The notes under the pieces were generated by a model. That model saw nothing but the letters and a program-made list of their open reading frames with translations, searched no databases and was not told where the DNA came from. Of a stretch of DNA of 64,000 nt, positions 53,843 through 62,879 are shown in pieces (the stretch's first letter is position 1; every line of letters begins with the position of its first letter). The stretch comes from Jiulongibacter sp966250325 (GTDB taxonomy: Bacteria > Bacteroidota > Bacteroidia > Cytophagales > Spirosomataceae): the NCBI GenBank assembly GCA_966250325.1, contig CBINGY010000013.1, positions 1 to 64,000 on the forward strand. The letters run 5' to 3'. Position numbers and translations under genes: made by a program.

Positions 53843-54226
53843 ATGTTTAAAAACCAGTACGAGACAGTGTTCATTTTAACTCCCGTTTTGTCTGAAGCCC
53901 AGATGAAGGACGCTGTGGAAAAATTCAAAAATGTGCTGACTGATAATGGTGCTGAGCTATTGAACGAAGAGCATTGGGGTCTTCGTAAATTGGCATATCC
54001 CATCCAGCATAAATCAACGGGCTACTATCAGTTATTTGAATTCAAGGCTGATCCTTCTCTTATCGCTACCCTGGAAACAGAGTACAAGCGTGACGAACGC
54101 ATCATGCGTTTTCTGACTACCAAGTTAGACAAATTTGCCGCCGATTATTCTGAACGTAGAAGAAGCGGAAAAATCGGAAAGAAAAATCAGGATGCACCTA
54201 AAGTAGAAGAATCTCAAAACGCCTAA
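53843..54226 (+). CDS. rpsF: Small ribosomal subunit protein bS6
   Basis: 127-aa 30S protein. Starts KNQYETVFILTPVLSEAQ, with WGLRKLAYPIQHKSTGYYQLFEF and ERIMRFLTTKLDKFA, the S6 signatures. The C-terminal extension after about residue 105 (charged, RRRSGKIGKKNQ) is short and typical of the phylum. First gene of the S6-S18-L9 operon, 4 bases before rpsR. Confidence 0.97.
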   Translation: MFKNQYETVFILTPVLSEAQMKDAVEKFKNVLTDNGAELLNEEHWGLRKLAYPIQHKSTGYYQLFEFKADPSLIATLETEYKRDERIMRFLTTKLDKFAADYSERRRSGKIGKKNQDAPKVEESQNA

Positions 54227-54230
54227 GAGT

Positions 54231-54485
54231 ATGTCATTAGTAAACGAAAGAGTAGAACGCAAAAGCCAGGTACAGAAGAAATATTGCCGTTTCAAAAAAG
54301 CTGGTATTAAGTATGTAGATTATAAGGATCCGAATTTCCTCCTTAAGTTTTTGAACGAGCAGGGTAAAATCCTTCCAAGAAGAATCTCAGGTAACAGCCT
54401 GAAATTCCAAAGAAAGGTGTCAACTGCCGTTAAAAGAGCTCGTCATTTGGCTTTATTGCCATACGTAACCGACGGTCTGAAGTAA
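54231..54485 (+). CDS. rpsR: Small ribosomal subunit protein bS18
   Basis: 84-aa basic 30S protein. Signatures KKYCRFKKAGIKYVDYKDP, GKILPRRISGNSLKFQRKVSTAVKRARHLALLPYV. It binds S6 on the 30S platform, which fits its place between rpsF and rplI. Confidence 0.98.
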   Translation: MSLVNERVERKSQVQKKYCRFKKAGIKYVDYKDPNFLLKFLNEQGKILPRRISGNSLKFQRKVSTAVKRARHLALLPYVTDGLK

Positions 54486-54518
54486 TCTAAGTTCAAAATA
54501 TTTAAAGAGTTATTGACA

Positions 54519-54971
54519 ATGGAAATTATATTAAAGACGGATATTGCCGGGCTGGGTTACAAGAATGACATTCTTGATGTGAAGCCGGGATATGGCCGTA
54601 ACTATCTCATACCGCAGGGTTTTGCTGTTCTGGCTACTCCCTCAAACAAAAAAATACTTGCTGAAAACCTGAAGCAGGCAGCTCATAAAGCTGAGAAAAT
54701 CAAGACGGCAGCAGAAGACTTAGCCGCAGCCATTGGTAACACGGTAATCACCATTACTATGAAGGCTGGTGAATCAGGTAAAATCTTTGGTCGTGTTACA
54801 AACACGCAGGTTGCTGATTTCCTTGCTGAAAAAGGTTTTGCTGTAGATCGTAAGAAAATTACTTTAGAAGATATCAAGCTGATTGGTGAATACAAAGCGG
54901 TGATTGATCTTCACAAAGAAGTGAAGCATGAAGTGGCCGTAAATGTAGTAGCTGAAGCTAAGGCAGAGTAA
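54519..54971 (+). CDS. rplI: Large ribosomal subunit protein bL9
   Basis: 150-aa 50S protein. The N-terminal domain MEIILKTDIAGLGYKNDILDVKPGYGRNYLIPQG is the L9 signature, followed by the central helix and a C-terminal domain (GKIFGRVTNTQVADFL). The ATG at 54519 is used; a TTG two codons upstream is not needed. It ends the ribosomal operon and is followed by a strong terminator. Confidence 0.97.
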   Translation: MEIILKTDIAGLGYKNDILDVKPGYGRNYLIPQGFAVLATPSNKKILAENLKQAAHKAEKIKTAAEDLAAAIGNTVITITMKAGESGKIFGRVTNTQVADFLAEKGFAVDRKKITLEDIKLIGEYKAVIDLHKEVKHEVAVNVVAEAKAE

Positions 54972-54993
54972 GGTACTTTATAAATGAAGAATT

Positions 54994-55025
54994 AAGAGCG
55001 GACTTTCAAGTCCGCTCTTTTTTTG
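54994..55025 (+). terminator. Rho-independent terminator after rplI
   Basis: 11-bp stem AAGAGCGGACT / AGTCCGCTCTT (54994-55004 and 55009-55019), 4-base loop and a run of T through about 55024. It ends the rpsF-rpsR-rplI transcript. Confidence 0.92.
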
Positions 55026-55136
55026 TGTCCCATGAGTAAATTTTTGTAAGAATCCGTGAATCAGGAAAAAATCTCCACACGTACTTTGAGTGGGGCCTCC
55101 TGTTTCTTTATATTCATTACGATCAAAAATAATTCA

Positions 55137-56372
55137 ATGGATTTAACCCGCAGATCTTTTGTAAAAGGTGTTGTGACATCCGGATTTTCAGCCACTTTAT
55201 GGCCTCAGTCGGGCTTATCTTTTCAAACTAGCCCAAACTGGGAAACGGTAAGGAAAATGTTTCCGTTGCAAACGGGTCGTACCTATTTGAACAACGGTAC
55301 CTTTGGCCCATCGCCTTATCCGGTGCTCGAAACTATTCAAAAGCAATTTACAGAGACCAATACCACCGGCGAATACGGGCATACAGATGAATTCAGAAAG
55401 GTTTTGGCAAATTTCGTTGGAGCAAAACCCGAAGAGATATCTCTTACGCATAACACCACAGAAGGGATCAACATAGTCTGCTGGGGGCTTCCACTCAAAG
55501 CTAAAGACGAAGTAGTCATTAGTTTGCACGAGCATGTAGGAAATGCTCTTCCCTGGTTAAACCGGGCTAAACTTCATGGAATTGTACTTAAACCGGTGAT
55601 GCCCGGTAAGACTGCTGAAGAAACACTACAGCTTATTGAAAAAGCTATCGGGCCGAAAACCCGTGTTCTGGCTCTTCCTCACATTACATGTACCACAGGC
55701 CAGGTTTTTCCTTTGGCCGGTATCGTAGAATTAGCTAAAAAATATAATGTATTCACTGCTATTGATGGGGCACACGGACCAGGCTCTATCAACTTAAATT
55801 TAGAGGAGATTGGGGTTGACTTCTACGCATCCAGTTGCCATAAATGGATGCTAGGGCCAAACGGAACGGGTTTCCTGTATATAAAAGAAAGTTTTCTGGA
55901 TACTCTTCAGGCGTATCAGGTGGGAGCTTACTCAGATGTCGGCTGGGATTTATTCACTTCTCCTCCTATACTAAAAGGGTATAATCCCTCGGCTCATCGT
56001 TTCGATTACGGTTCTCAAAGTACCCCCCTTTATTCCGGTGCTGCAGCGGCTGCAGAGTTTCATCTTAAACTGGGTAAACAAGAAGTAGAAAATCGGATAA
56101 GGGAGCTTAACCAATATCTCTACGAAGGCATATCAGATATGAGCTCTGTCTTTGAAATACTTACTCCGGCCGAGCCCCAATCGAGGGTTAACATGATTAG
56201 TTTTAAATCACGCAAACTGGATTACAAGGAGCTGGGAACAATTCTGGCCAGAAATAATTTCAGAATCAGAATGGTGCCGGAAAGCGGTTGCAATGCCATC
56301 CGTATTTCGACGCACATCTATAATTCCAAAGAAGAAATTGACCGCCTGGTAAAAGTTTTGAAAACCGTCTAA
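55137..56372 (+). CDS. Tat-exported class V aminotransferase-fold PLP enzyme (isopenicillin N epimerase-like)
   Basis: 411-aa protein with a Tat leader (LTRRSFVKGVVTSGFSATLW) and a class V aminotransferase fold. YLNNGTFGPSPYPVLE opens the PLP domain, ISLTHNTTEGINIVCWGLP and FTAIDGAHGPGSINL follow, and the PLP lysine is in ASSCHKWMLGPNGTGFLYI. It resembles isopenicillin N epimerase and other extracellular or periplasmic PLP enzymes of unknown substrate. The ATG at 55137 is chosen because it puts the twin-arginine signal at the N-terminus; 27 residues upstream look non-coding. Its stop abuts the convergent repressor gene. Confidence 0.88.
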   Translation: MDLTRRSFVKGVVTSGFSATLWPQSGLSFQTSPNWETVRKMFPLQTGRTYLNNGTFGPSPYPVLETIQKQFTETNTTGEYGHTDEFRKVLANFVGAKPEEISLTHNTTEGINIVCWGLPLKAKDEVVISLHEHVGNALPWLNRAKLHGIVLKPVMPGKTAEETLQLIEKAIGPKTRVLALPHITCTTGQVFPLAGIVELAKKYNVFTAIDGAHGPGSINLNLEEIGVDFYASSCHKWMLGPNGTGFLYIKESFLDTLQAYQVGAYSDVGWDLFTSPPILKGYNPSAHRFDYGSQSTPLYSGAAAAAEFHLKLGKQEVENRIRELNQYLYEGISDMSSVFEILTPAEPQSRVNMISFKSRKLDYKELGTILARNNFRIRMVPESGCNAIRISTHIYNSKEEIDRLVKVLKTV

Positions 56373-56681
56373 TCAGGCATAACCTAAACGTATTCTAGGC
56401 TTAGCCAGATGTCGTGACTCCTCAGGTTTAAATTGAACAAACCATTTAAAAACACTTTCCAGAGTTTTAGTCTGAAGAGAATAATAAATGAATTGACCCC
56501 GTTTCCGTGCTTTAATGAGATCTGCCTGCTTTAAAAGGTCCAGATGATGCGAAATGCTTGGCTTTGAGATGTCAAATTCTTTTGAAATGTCTCCGGCAGA
56601 TAATTCGCCGTTCTTAAGTAGCTCCAGAATAGCCCTGCGGGTATCATCATTCAGAGCTCTGAATGTAGAGTTAATTGTCAT
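56373..56681 (-). CDS. ArsR-type winged-helix regulator, SdpR-like autorepressor
   Basis: 102-aa DNA-binding protein: FRALNDDTRRAILELLKNGELSAGDISKEFDISKPSISHHLDLLKQADLIKARKRGQFIYYSL, the winged HTH of the ArsR family, closest to SdpR. No metal-binding Cys cluster is present, so it is probably not a metal sensor. The ATG at 56681 begins the conserved NSTFRALND pattern; 22 extra upstream residues look non-coding. An SdpI-type partner gene is not adjacent, so targets are unknown apart from likely autoregulation. Confidence 0.85.
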   Translation of the reverse strand: MTINSTFRALNDDTRRAILELLKNGELSAGDISKEFDISKPSISHHLDLLKQADLIKARKRGQFIYYSLQTKTLESVFKWFVQFKPEESRHLAKPRIRLGYA

Positions 56682-56837
56682 TTTATAGGAAAGCTTGTTA
56701 TAGTTCGTCAAATATCGAAGTAGTTTTTGGATTATGCAAGCTTCCATCTGCTGGTGTTTTGCTTAAGTCTATTCTTTCTTTTCGCTATTACCCTTTCTGA
56801 AATAGCTAATTAGGCGGATAGGGCTTTTAAATATTTC

Positions 56838-56845
56838 TATATTTG
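56838..56845 (+). promoter_or_regulatory. -7 box (TATATTTG) of the thrA operon
   Basis: TATATTTG, 70 bases before the thrA ATG. No good -33 box. The 70-base leader shows no obvious threonine-rich leader peptide. Confidence 0.5.
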
Positions 56846-56915
56846 CAGCCGTCTGAAAATGGTTCGTTAAGCTCAAATTGACTGGCCACAGATATTTATC
56901 ACCAGGAAATCAAAC

Positions 56916-59372
56916 ATGAAGGTTTTAAAATTTGGAGGTACCTCGGTAGGCACTGTTGACAGTATGAACAGTGTGCTGGAGATCATTGAAAAAAACGCAA
57001 ACCACGGAGAGCAGATGGTGGTCGTATTTTCTGCCATGGGTGGAGTGACCAATCGGCTTATTGAGATTGGGAACATGGCTTCCGCGGGAGATACAGATTA
57101 TGCCGATCACCTTCATTCACTCGAAGAAAGGCATTTTAATGCCATCCGAAGTCTCATTGGTGTGAAGCAGCAAAGTAGTCTTCTGGCCAAAATAAAAGTC
57201 ATTTTCAATGAGATTGAAGATTTGCTGAGGGGGATAAGTCTGATCAGGGATATTTCTCCCCGAACATTGGATCTTTTGCTGAGTTTTGGTGAACGTTTGT
57301 CAACGACAATTATCCACACCACACTCATAGATCATGGACAACAAGCTCTTTTTGTGGATGCCCGAAACCTGATTAAAACAGATAGTGATTTTAATCATGC
57401 CAATGTAGATTTCACGGCTACAAATAGGAATATTCAGGAATTTGTGAAGGAAAATCCGGGTATTCTTTGTGTAACTGGCTTTATTGCCTCCAATTCAGAG
57501 GGTGTGACCACTACACTTGGCAGAGGCGGCTCAGATTATACAGCCTCTATTTTCGGAGCTGCTCTGGATGCCTCAGTGATTGAAATCTGGACCGATGTTA
57601 ACGGAATGATGACCGCTGACCCGCGTAAGGTCAAAAAAGCATTTACCATTCCGGAGATCTCATATGCCGAGGCGATGGAGTTGTCTCATTTTGGGGCAAA
57701 GGTGATTTATCCGCCAAGTCTCACTCCCGCATTTCTAAAGAAAATTCCGGTTCGGGTGTTGAATACATTTAACCCGGACCATGCTGGTACATTGGTGAGT
57801 AAATCAAGTGGAAGTACTCCGTTTTCAATAACCGGTATTTCCTCTATTGACGATATAAGCCTGGTGAATCTTCAGGGTAACGGAATGATTGGTGTGGCCG
57901 GAGTTTCTGCTAAATTGTTTGGAATTCTTGCGGATAACCGTATTTCTGTCATTTTGATCTCTCAGGCGTCCTCGGAGCATTCGATTTGCTTTGCAATTAA
58001 CCCCAATGACGCATTAAGAGTTACCCAACTTATTTCTGACGGTTTTGCACGTGAGATTGAAAGCGGTGATATTGATTCTGTAATTGTTCAGGAGCATTTA
58101 TCCATTCTGGCGATTGTAGGAGAAGGAATGAAATCCAGCTCAGGTACTTCCGGAAAGCTGTTCTCTGTTTTAGGAAATAATGGTATCAATGTGATTGCTA
58201 CAGCACAGGGCTCTTCAGAGCTTAACATTTCTGTGGTAATCAATAAAAAAGATATCAGCAAAGCACTTAACGCGATACACGAACGCTTTTTTGAGGTCGA
58301 TGGATTTACTCTGAATCTGTTTCTGGTGGGCCCCACCGGGCTTATAGGGAAAACCCTACTGAATCAGATTCATCAGCAATCAGATTACCTTAAGTCTAAT
58401 AAGAATCTGAATATCAAGGTTGTGGGTCTGATAAACAGCCGAAAAATGATTATCGATCCCGATGGAGTGGAGCTAGGTCGTTGGGAAGAGTTGCTTCAAA
58501 ATGCGGAAGCCGCAAACCTCAGTGAATTTATCAGCGATGTGAAGGCTCTTAACCTGGCCAATACCGTTTTTGTGGATTCAACAGCCAACAAAGACATCAT
58601 CCAGTATTATGCCGGGATACTTGAAAACAATATCTCGGTAATTACCCCCAATAAAGTGGCGAATTCGGGTTCTCAAAAGCAATACGACGAGCTACAGGAG
58701 ATATCCCGCCGCAGAAATGTCCGGTTCCTTTATGAAACCAATGTGGGAGCGGGCCTGCCCATCATAAATACGCTTCAGGGGCTTATCAACAGTGGAGATG
58801 AAATTCATCAGATTGAGGCGGTTTTGTCAGGTACATTGGCCTACATTTTTAACAATTTTGAAGCCGGAAGAAGCTTTGTAGATGTGGTGAAGGAAGCTAA
58901 AGCAAAAGGGTACACCGAGCCGGATCCCCGTGAAGACCTCAGTGGTATGGATGTGGCCAGAAAAATCCTTATTCTTTCCAGAGAATGTGGTCTTAAAATG
59001 GAACCTGATGAAATCAAAATCAATGATCTTCTAAACGAAGCCTGTATGAAAGCCGCCTCAGTAGATGCATTTTATGAGGAACTGGAAAAGGATAACAGCC
59101 GGTTTGAAAAATTGATTAATGAGGCTAAAAGTAGAGGAGAGGTGCTTCGCTACATTGCCCGTCTGAAAGATGGCAAAGCGAGTATTGGTTTGGAAGCCAT
59201 AGGAAGTAGTCATCCTTTTTATTCGCTTGCGGGTTCAGAGAACATTATAAGCTTTACCACAGGAAGATACAGAGCAAATCCGTTGGTAGTAAAAGGGCCG
59301 GGTGCAGGAGCTGAAGTCACGGCCATGGGAGTTTTCGCTGATATCATCAGTCTTAGTTCAATGCTTAATTAA
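56916..59372 (+). CDS. thrA: Bifunctional aspartokinase / homoserine dehydrogenase
   Basis: 818-aa fusion of the threonine branch. Residues 1-290 are aspartate kinase: KFGGTSVG at 5-12, GRGGSDYTAS and WTDVNGMMTADPRKV. ACT regulatory domains fill about 310-460 (ISLVNLQGNGMIGVAGVSAKLFGIL, SGTSGKLFSVLGNNGINVIATAQGSS), so feedback by threonine is likely. From about 470 it is homoserine dehydrogenase with NAD(P) motif VGPTGLIGKTLL, ITPNKVANSG, YETNVGAGLPII and EAKAKGYTEPDPREDLSG. It catalyses the first and third steps from aspartate to homoserine. It is followed after 25 bases by thrB. Confidence 0.97.
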   Translation: MKVLKFGGTSVGTVDSMNSVLEIIEKNANHGEQMVVVFSAMGGVTNRLIEIGNMASAGDTDYADHLHSLEERHFNAIRSLIGVKQQSSLLAKIKVIFNEIEDLLRGISLIRDISPRTLDLLLSFGERLSTTIIHTTLIDHGQQALFVDARNLIKTDSDFNHANVDFTATNRNIQEFVKENPGILCVTGFIASNSEGVTTTLGRGGSDYTASIFGAALDASVIEIWTDVNGMMTADPRKVKKAFTIPEISYAEAMELSHFGAKVIYPPSLTPAFLKKIPVRVLNTFNPDHAGTLVSKSSGSTPFSITGISSIDDISLVNLQGNGMIGVAGVSAKLFGILADNRISVILISQASSEHSICFAINPNDALRVTQLISDGFAREIESGDIDSVIVQEHLSILAIVGEGMKSSSGTSGKLFSVLGNNGINVIATAQGSSELNISVVINKKDISKALNAIHERFFEVDGFTLNLFLVGPTGLIGKTLLNQIHQQSDYLKSNKNLNIKVVGLINSRKMIIDPDGVELGRWEELLQNAEAANLSEFISDVKALNLANTVFVDSTANKDIIQYYAGILENNISVITPNKVANSGSQKQYDELQEISRRRNVRFLYETNVGAGLPIINTLQGLINSGDEIHQIEAVLSGTLAYIFNNFEAGRSFVDVVKEAKAKGYTEPDPREDLSGMDVARKILILSRECGLKMEPDEIKINDLLNEACMKAASVDAFYEELEKDNSRFEKLINEAKSRGEVLRYIARLKDGKASIGLEAIGSSHPFYSLAGSENIISFTTGRYRANPLVVKGPGAGAEVTAMGVFADIISLSSMLN

Positions 59373-59397
59373 TTCACCGTTGTAATCCTTTTCAATT

Positions 59398-60330
59398 TTG
59401 TCTGACAGCATACACGTTTTTGCCCCGGCCACAGTAGCCAATGTTGCCTGTGGTTTTGATATTTTCGGACTGGCCGTTGACCAGCCGGGAGATGAGGTAA
59501 TTGTGAGGAGGCGAACGGATGATCAGATTATAATTACTCAGATTACGGGAGACAACGGGAAGCTTACCTACAATCCCGAGAAAAATACGGTGTCTGTTCC
59601 TGTGCTCAGGTATCTGGAAAAGCTTCAGATAAAAGCGGGGTTTGACCTCGAATTACACAAAAAAATGCCTTTGGGAAGTGGACTGGGTAGTAGCTCGGCC
59701 AGCTCGGTGGCAGGTGTGTATGCAGTAAATCAATTATTGGGTCAACCACTGAATGTAGAGGATCTGCTTCCTTTTAGCATGGAGGGTGAGCGGGTGGCTT
59801 GCGGAGCCGCTCATGCTGACAATGTGGCACCGGCTCTGCTTGGTGGTTTTGTGATCATTCGTAGTTACGATCCACTGGATTTCATCAAGATCAATACACC
59901 GGATGACCTGTATGTAAGTATTGTTCATCCTGATATTGAAGTAAATACCAAAGACGCCAGAATTATTCTGCGTCAGGAAGCAATTCTTAAGAAAATTATT
60001 GCTCAAACCGGCAATGTGGCCGGAATGGTAGCTGGTTTATTAACTTCAGATTATGGGCTTATTGGTCGTTCTATGACAGATCATCTGGTGGAACCAAACC
60101 GGGCGATACTTATCCCTTTTTTTAATGAGGTAAAAGCTGAAGCACTGGATCATGGGGCCTTAGGGGCCAGTATTTCTGGTGCCGGGCCTTCAATTTTTGC
60201 ATTCAGTAAAGGCAAGGAAACGGCTTTGAAAGTAGCGGAAGCTATGAGAACGGTATTTAACAAAGGAGGAATAGATACAAACCTCTTTGTATCCACAGTT
60301 AATCAATCTGGTCCAAAAATTTTAGGATGA
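59398..60330 (+). CDS. thrB: Homoserine kinase
   Basis: 310-aa GHMP kinase phosphorylating homoserine for threonine synthesis. Signatures: HVFAPATVANVACGFDIFGLAV, the GHMP ATP loop PLGSGLGSSSASSVAG (about 88-103), GAAHADNVAPALLGG and GASISGAGPSIFAF. The start is TTG at 59398; the conserved N-terminal DSIHVFAPATVANV stretch lies directly after it and no ATG exists in that region. Threonine synthase (thrC), often next, is not present; an acetyltransferase gene overlaps the stop. Confidence 0.95.
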   Translation: MSDSIHVFAPATVANVACGFDIFGLAVDQPGDEVIVRRRTDDQIIITQITGDNGKLTYNPEKNTVSVPVLRYLEKLQIKAGFDLELHKKMPLGSGLGSSSASSVAGVYAVNQLLGQPLNVEDLLPFSMEGERVACGAAHADNVAPALLGGFVIIRSYDPLDFIKINTPDDLYVSIVHPDIEVNTKDARIILRQEAILKKIIAQTGNVAGMVAGLLTSDYGLIGRSMTDHLVEPNRAILIPFFNEVKAEALDHGALGASISGAGPSIFAFSKGKETALKVAEAMRTVFNKGGIDTNLFVSTVNQSGPKILG

Positions 60331-60857
60331 TCCTTTACAGAAATGAATTGCCGACAGATGAAGAGAGCATAGCCAGAATTCATGCTCTCAGCTGGCAGCG
60401 TCATTATGCCGGTATTTTTGACCCCATTTATCTGGAGCAGCGTGTATTTGATGACCGTAAAATCGTCTGGAGAAAAAGATTTTCCAAACCTGAACCGGAT
60501 AGACTCATTCTAATTGCCGAAGTGAATGGTGAAATGGCTGGCTTTGCCTGTACCTACCTCAGTAGGAATGAAATCTGGGGAGCTCTTCTTGACAATTTAC
60601 ACGTTCTAAGGGAGTATCAGGGAAATGGGATCGGACTTCAATTGATGCAAAAAACCTTTGATTGGATTAAAGAAAAAGACTCTTGTCAAGACCTTTACCT
60701 GGGCGTTTTGGTAAAAAATATACCATCCAGAAATTTTTATTTGAGCCATGGCGGGAAAAATGTAGGCCAGTTTTCAGAAATATCGCCGGCCGGAAATCAG
60801 GTAACGGTAGACTGGATGCTCTGGAAAGAAAGACCCGCCAAAATTCCGGTACCTTAG
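60327..60857 (+). CDS. GNAT family N-acetyltransferase
   Basis: 176-aa acetyltransferase: RNELPTDEESIARIHALSWQ, IAEVNGEMAGFACTYLS, LDNLHVLREYQGNGIGLQLM (acetyl-CoA loop) and LYLGVLVKNIPSRNFYLSHGG. Its ATG overlaps the thrB stop by 4 bases (ATGA), so it is translated with thrAB. The substrate is unknown; a role in amino acid or antibiotic modification cannot be decided. It occupies the place where thrC is usual. Confidence 0.87.
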   Translation: MILYRNELPTDEESIARIHALSWQRHYAGIFDPIYLEQRVFDDRKIVWRKRFSKPEPDRLILIAEVNGEMAGFACTYLSRNEIWGALLDNLHVLREYQGNGIGLQLMQKTFDWIKEKDSCQDLYLGVLVKNIPSRNFYLSHGGKNVGQFSEISPAGNQVTVDWMLWKERPAKIPVP

Positions 60858-60921
60858 AATAAATTCAGCATTATTTCTAGCTTGTTGGACACGCTTTTGT
60901 TTATCTTCGACACGTCTGGAT

Positions 60922-61344
60922 ATGTACGCCTCTATGATGAAATGGCTCTTCTTTTTTATCTTATTCTCTCTGAAATTATACGCTCAGAATCCTTTTACAG
61001 GGGTATGGCTTACAGGAAATAAACTGGGTAAACTGGAGGTTACTGTCAAAAATGGAGTCTACGAGGCCAGGCTTGTGTGGTTAAAGAATCCTGAGTTCAA
61101 TGGTAAACCTGCTTACGACAAGAATAACGAAAATCTGGATCTTAGAAGCAGACGGCTTATGGGACTGAATATTTTTGGAGATATGAAAATAGATGCCGAA
61201 GGCAAACTGGTGGGTCCGGTTTATGACCCTTACCGCGGCAAAATTTTTCAGTGCATTATCTGGCCGGAAAGTAAAAATGTGATGAATGTTCGTGGGTATT
61301 GGGGTGTTCTCTATCAAACCAAGCAATGGACCCGGGTCAACTGA
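60922..61344 (+). CDS. DUF2147 family exported protein
   Basis: 140-aa exported protein with signal peptide MMKWLFFFILFSLKLYA and a DUF2147-like beta-barrel body: PFTGVWLTGNKLGKLEVTVKNGVYEARLVWL, GLNIFGDM, VGPVYDPYRGKIFQCIIW, VRGYWGVLYQTKQW. The function is unknown. The start is ATG 60922, with alternatives at 60934 and 60937. It ends 1 base before the convergent PAP2 gene. Confidence 0.8.
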   Translation: MYASMMKWLFFFILFSLKLYAQNPFTGVWLTGNKLGKLEVTVKNGVYEARLVWLKNPEFNGKPAYDKNNENLDLRSRRLMGLNIFGDMKIDAEGKLVGPVYDPYRGKIFQCIIWPESKNVMNVRGYWGVLYQTKQWTRVN

Positions 61345-61345
61345 C

Positions 61346-61924
61346 TTATTTTTTGTTGATCCAGGAGCTGAGCTTTTTTGACAAGATTGCAGAGGCCGTT
61401 CCCAAAGCCGCACCGGCGAGTACATCGGTAGGGTAATGTTCCGCGAGTTTAATCCGGCTGAAACCCACAGCTGCTGCATAACCATAAGCCGGAGCGATCA
61501 CGTACCATTTGGGTTTCATCAATGTTAGATTGGTGGCGGTGGTAAAGGCCATTGTAGTACTTCCCGAAGGCATGGAACCGCTCGTTTTATAAATGGCAGG
61601 GATGAACTCGTTATAAACCTGATAAGGTCTTTGTCTGTTGATAGATTTTTTGAGAATATACCCTACACCATACGAGCCCAGGACAGAGAGACCTTGTGTT
61701 AATCCTTGTTTCGTTAGTGTTTTATCTGAAGAGAGCAATCCGGTGGTAACAACTATAACCGGCAGACCGATAGCGGTATAATCTGCTGACTGGCTCAGTG
61801 TGTTCCAGAATTTATCCGTTGATTCTGTTCGGTTCCCCTGAAGTCTGGAAATTGTTTGGTACTCCCAGTTTTGAGAAAAAACAGAGTGACCTATTAGAAT
61901 CAAAATAACAATAGTCCTGAGCAT
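61346..61924 (-). CDS. PAP2 family phosphatase
   Basis: 192-aa membrane-associated lipid phosphatase-like protein with signal/first helix. The three PAP2 motifs are KKSINRQRPYQ, PSGSTTMAF and SRIKLAEHYPTDVLAGA, including the catalytic His pair region. Likely substrate: undecaprenyl pyrophosphate or phosphatidic acid; not decided by sequence. Its ATG shares a base with the dapA stop (TAATG), so it is translated with dapA. Confidence 0.9.
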   Translation of the reverse strand: MLRTIVILILIGHSVFSQNWEYQTISRLQGNRTESTDKFWNTLSQSADYTAIGLPVIVVTTGLLSSDKTLTKQGLTQGLSVLGSYGVGYILKKSINRQRPYQVYNEFIPAIYKTSGSMPSGSTTMAFTTATNLTLMKPKWYVIAPAYGYAAAVGFSRIKLAEHYPTDVLAGAALGTASAILSKKLSSWINKK

Positions 61925-62808
61925 TAGAGAAAGCCTTCCCGTTTCATGGCATCCTCAAGCTTTCTGCCAAGAGAATCACTGGCTTCTACGAGTGGCAAAC
62001 GAACGCGGGCATGTGAAATACCTCGTATCTCACAAACTTTTTTAATTCCCACAGGATTTGATTCCACATAGAGCAGATTGTCAAAGTCAAGAAAGCGAAA
62101 TTGCAGAGCAGCTGCCGTTTTGAAATCACCCTCCAGAGCGGCATGAGTCATGGCAGCAAATTCTTTCGGGAAGCCATTGGCTATCACTGATATTACCCCC
62201 TGATACCCAATAGAAATCTGCGGAGTCACCAGATTATCATCACCAGACAAAAGCATGAAATCTGAAGGTAGTTTTTTTGCAAGTTCCATAGCCTGCTCGA
62301 TACTGCTGCTGGCATCTTTCAACGCAATAATATTGGGATGCTCTGCGAGTTCGAGCACCGTAGGGACACCAATGGCTGTTACGGTTCTTCCAGGTACGTT
62401 ATACAGGATCACAGGAACCGGCGATGCATCTGCAATAGCTCTGAAATGAGCTTTTAGGCCTTCCTGCGATGGTTTATTGTAATACGGGCAAACAGAAAGT
62501 ATGGCTTCTACACCGTTGAAGTCGGTTTCACCTAAACGTTTAATGATTTCCTGCGTGTTATTTCCTCCTATTCCGTAAACGATGGGGAGATTTTTGGAGT
62601 TATTTTCCTTGACAAACTTCAGAAGTGAGTTTTTCTCTTCGGTGCTGGTGGTGGCCGATTCGCCCGTGGTTCCGTTTACAACCAGATAATCCGTATCGTT
62701 TTCAGAAACGTAGTCAATCAGTTTTTTCAGCCCCTCAAAATCGATACTGAAGTCCTCATTGAAAGGGGTAATCAAGGCTGCCCCAACTCCTCTTAGATTT
62801 GCACTCAT
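61924..62808 (-). CDS. dapA: 4-hydroxy-tetrahydrodipicolinate synthase
   Basis: 294-aa DapA, condensing pyruvate and aspartate semialdehyde, the first step to diaminopimelate and lysine. Motifs: GVGAALITPFNEDFSIDFEGL, LVVNGTTGESATTSTEEKNSL, VCPYYNKPSQEGLKAHF, PVILYNVPGRT, and the Schiff-base lysine in IIALKDASSS. The ATG at 62808 is preferred over a 10-residue longer frame because a CAATTTTG promoter-like box lies just upstream at about 62836. It is the upstream gene of the pair with the PAP2 phosphatase. Confidence 0.97.
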   Translation of the reverse strand: MSANLRGVGAALITPFNEDFSIDFEGLKKLIDYVSENDTDYLVVNGTTGESATTSTEEKNSLLKFVKENNSKNLPIVYGIGGNNTQEIIKRLGETDFNGVEAILSVCPYYNKPSQEGLKAHFRAIADASPVPVILYNVPGRTVTAIGVPTVLELAEHPNIIALKDASSSIEQAMELAKKLPSDFMLLSGDDNLVTPQISIGYQGVISVIANGFPKEFAAMTHAALEGDFKTAAALQFRFLDFDNLLYVESNPVGIKKVCEIRGISHARVRLPLVEASDSLGRKLEDAMKREGFL

Positions 62809-62879
62809 TTGAAATTTCTTTCCGTTTACAGGCGGCAAAATTGGCGAAATTAATGCACAATGTAAAGGCTTCGGATAAA

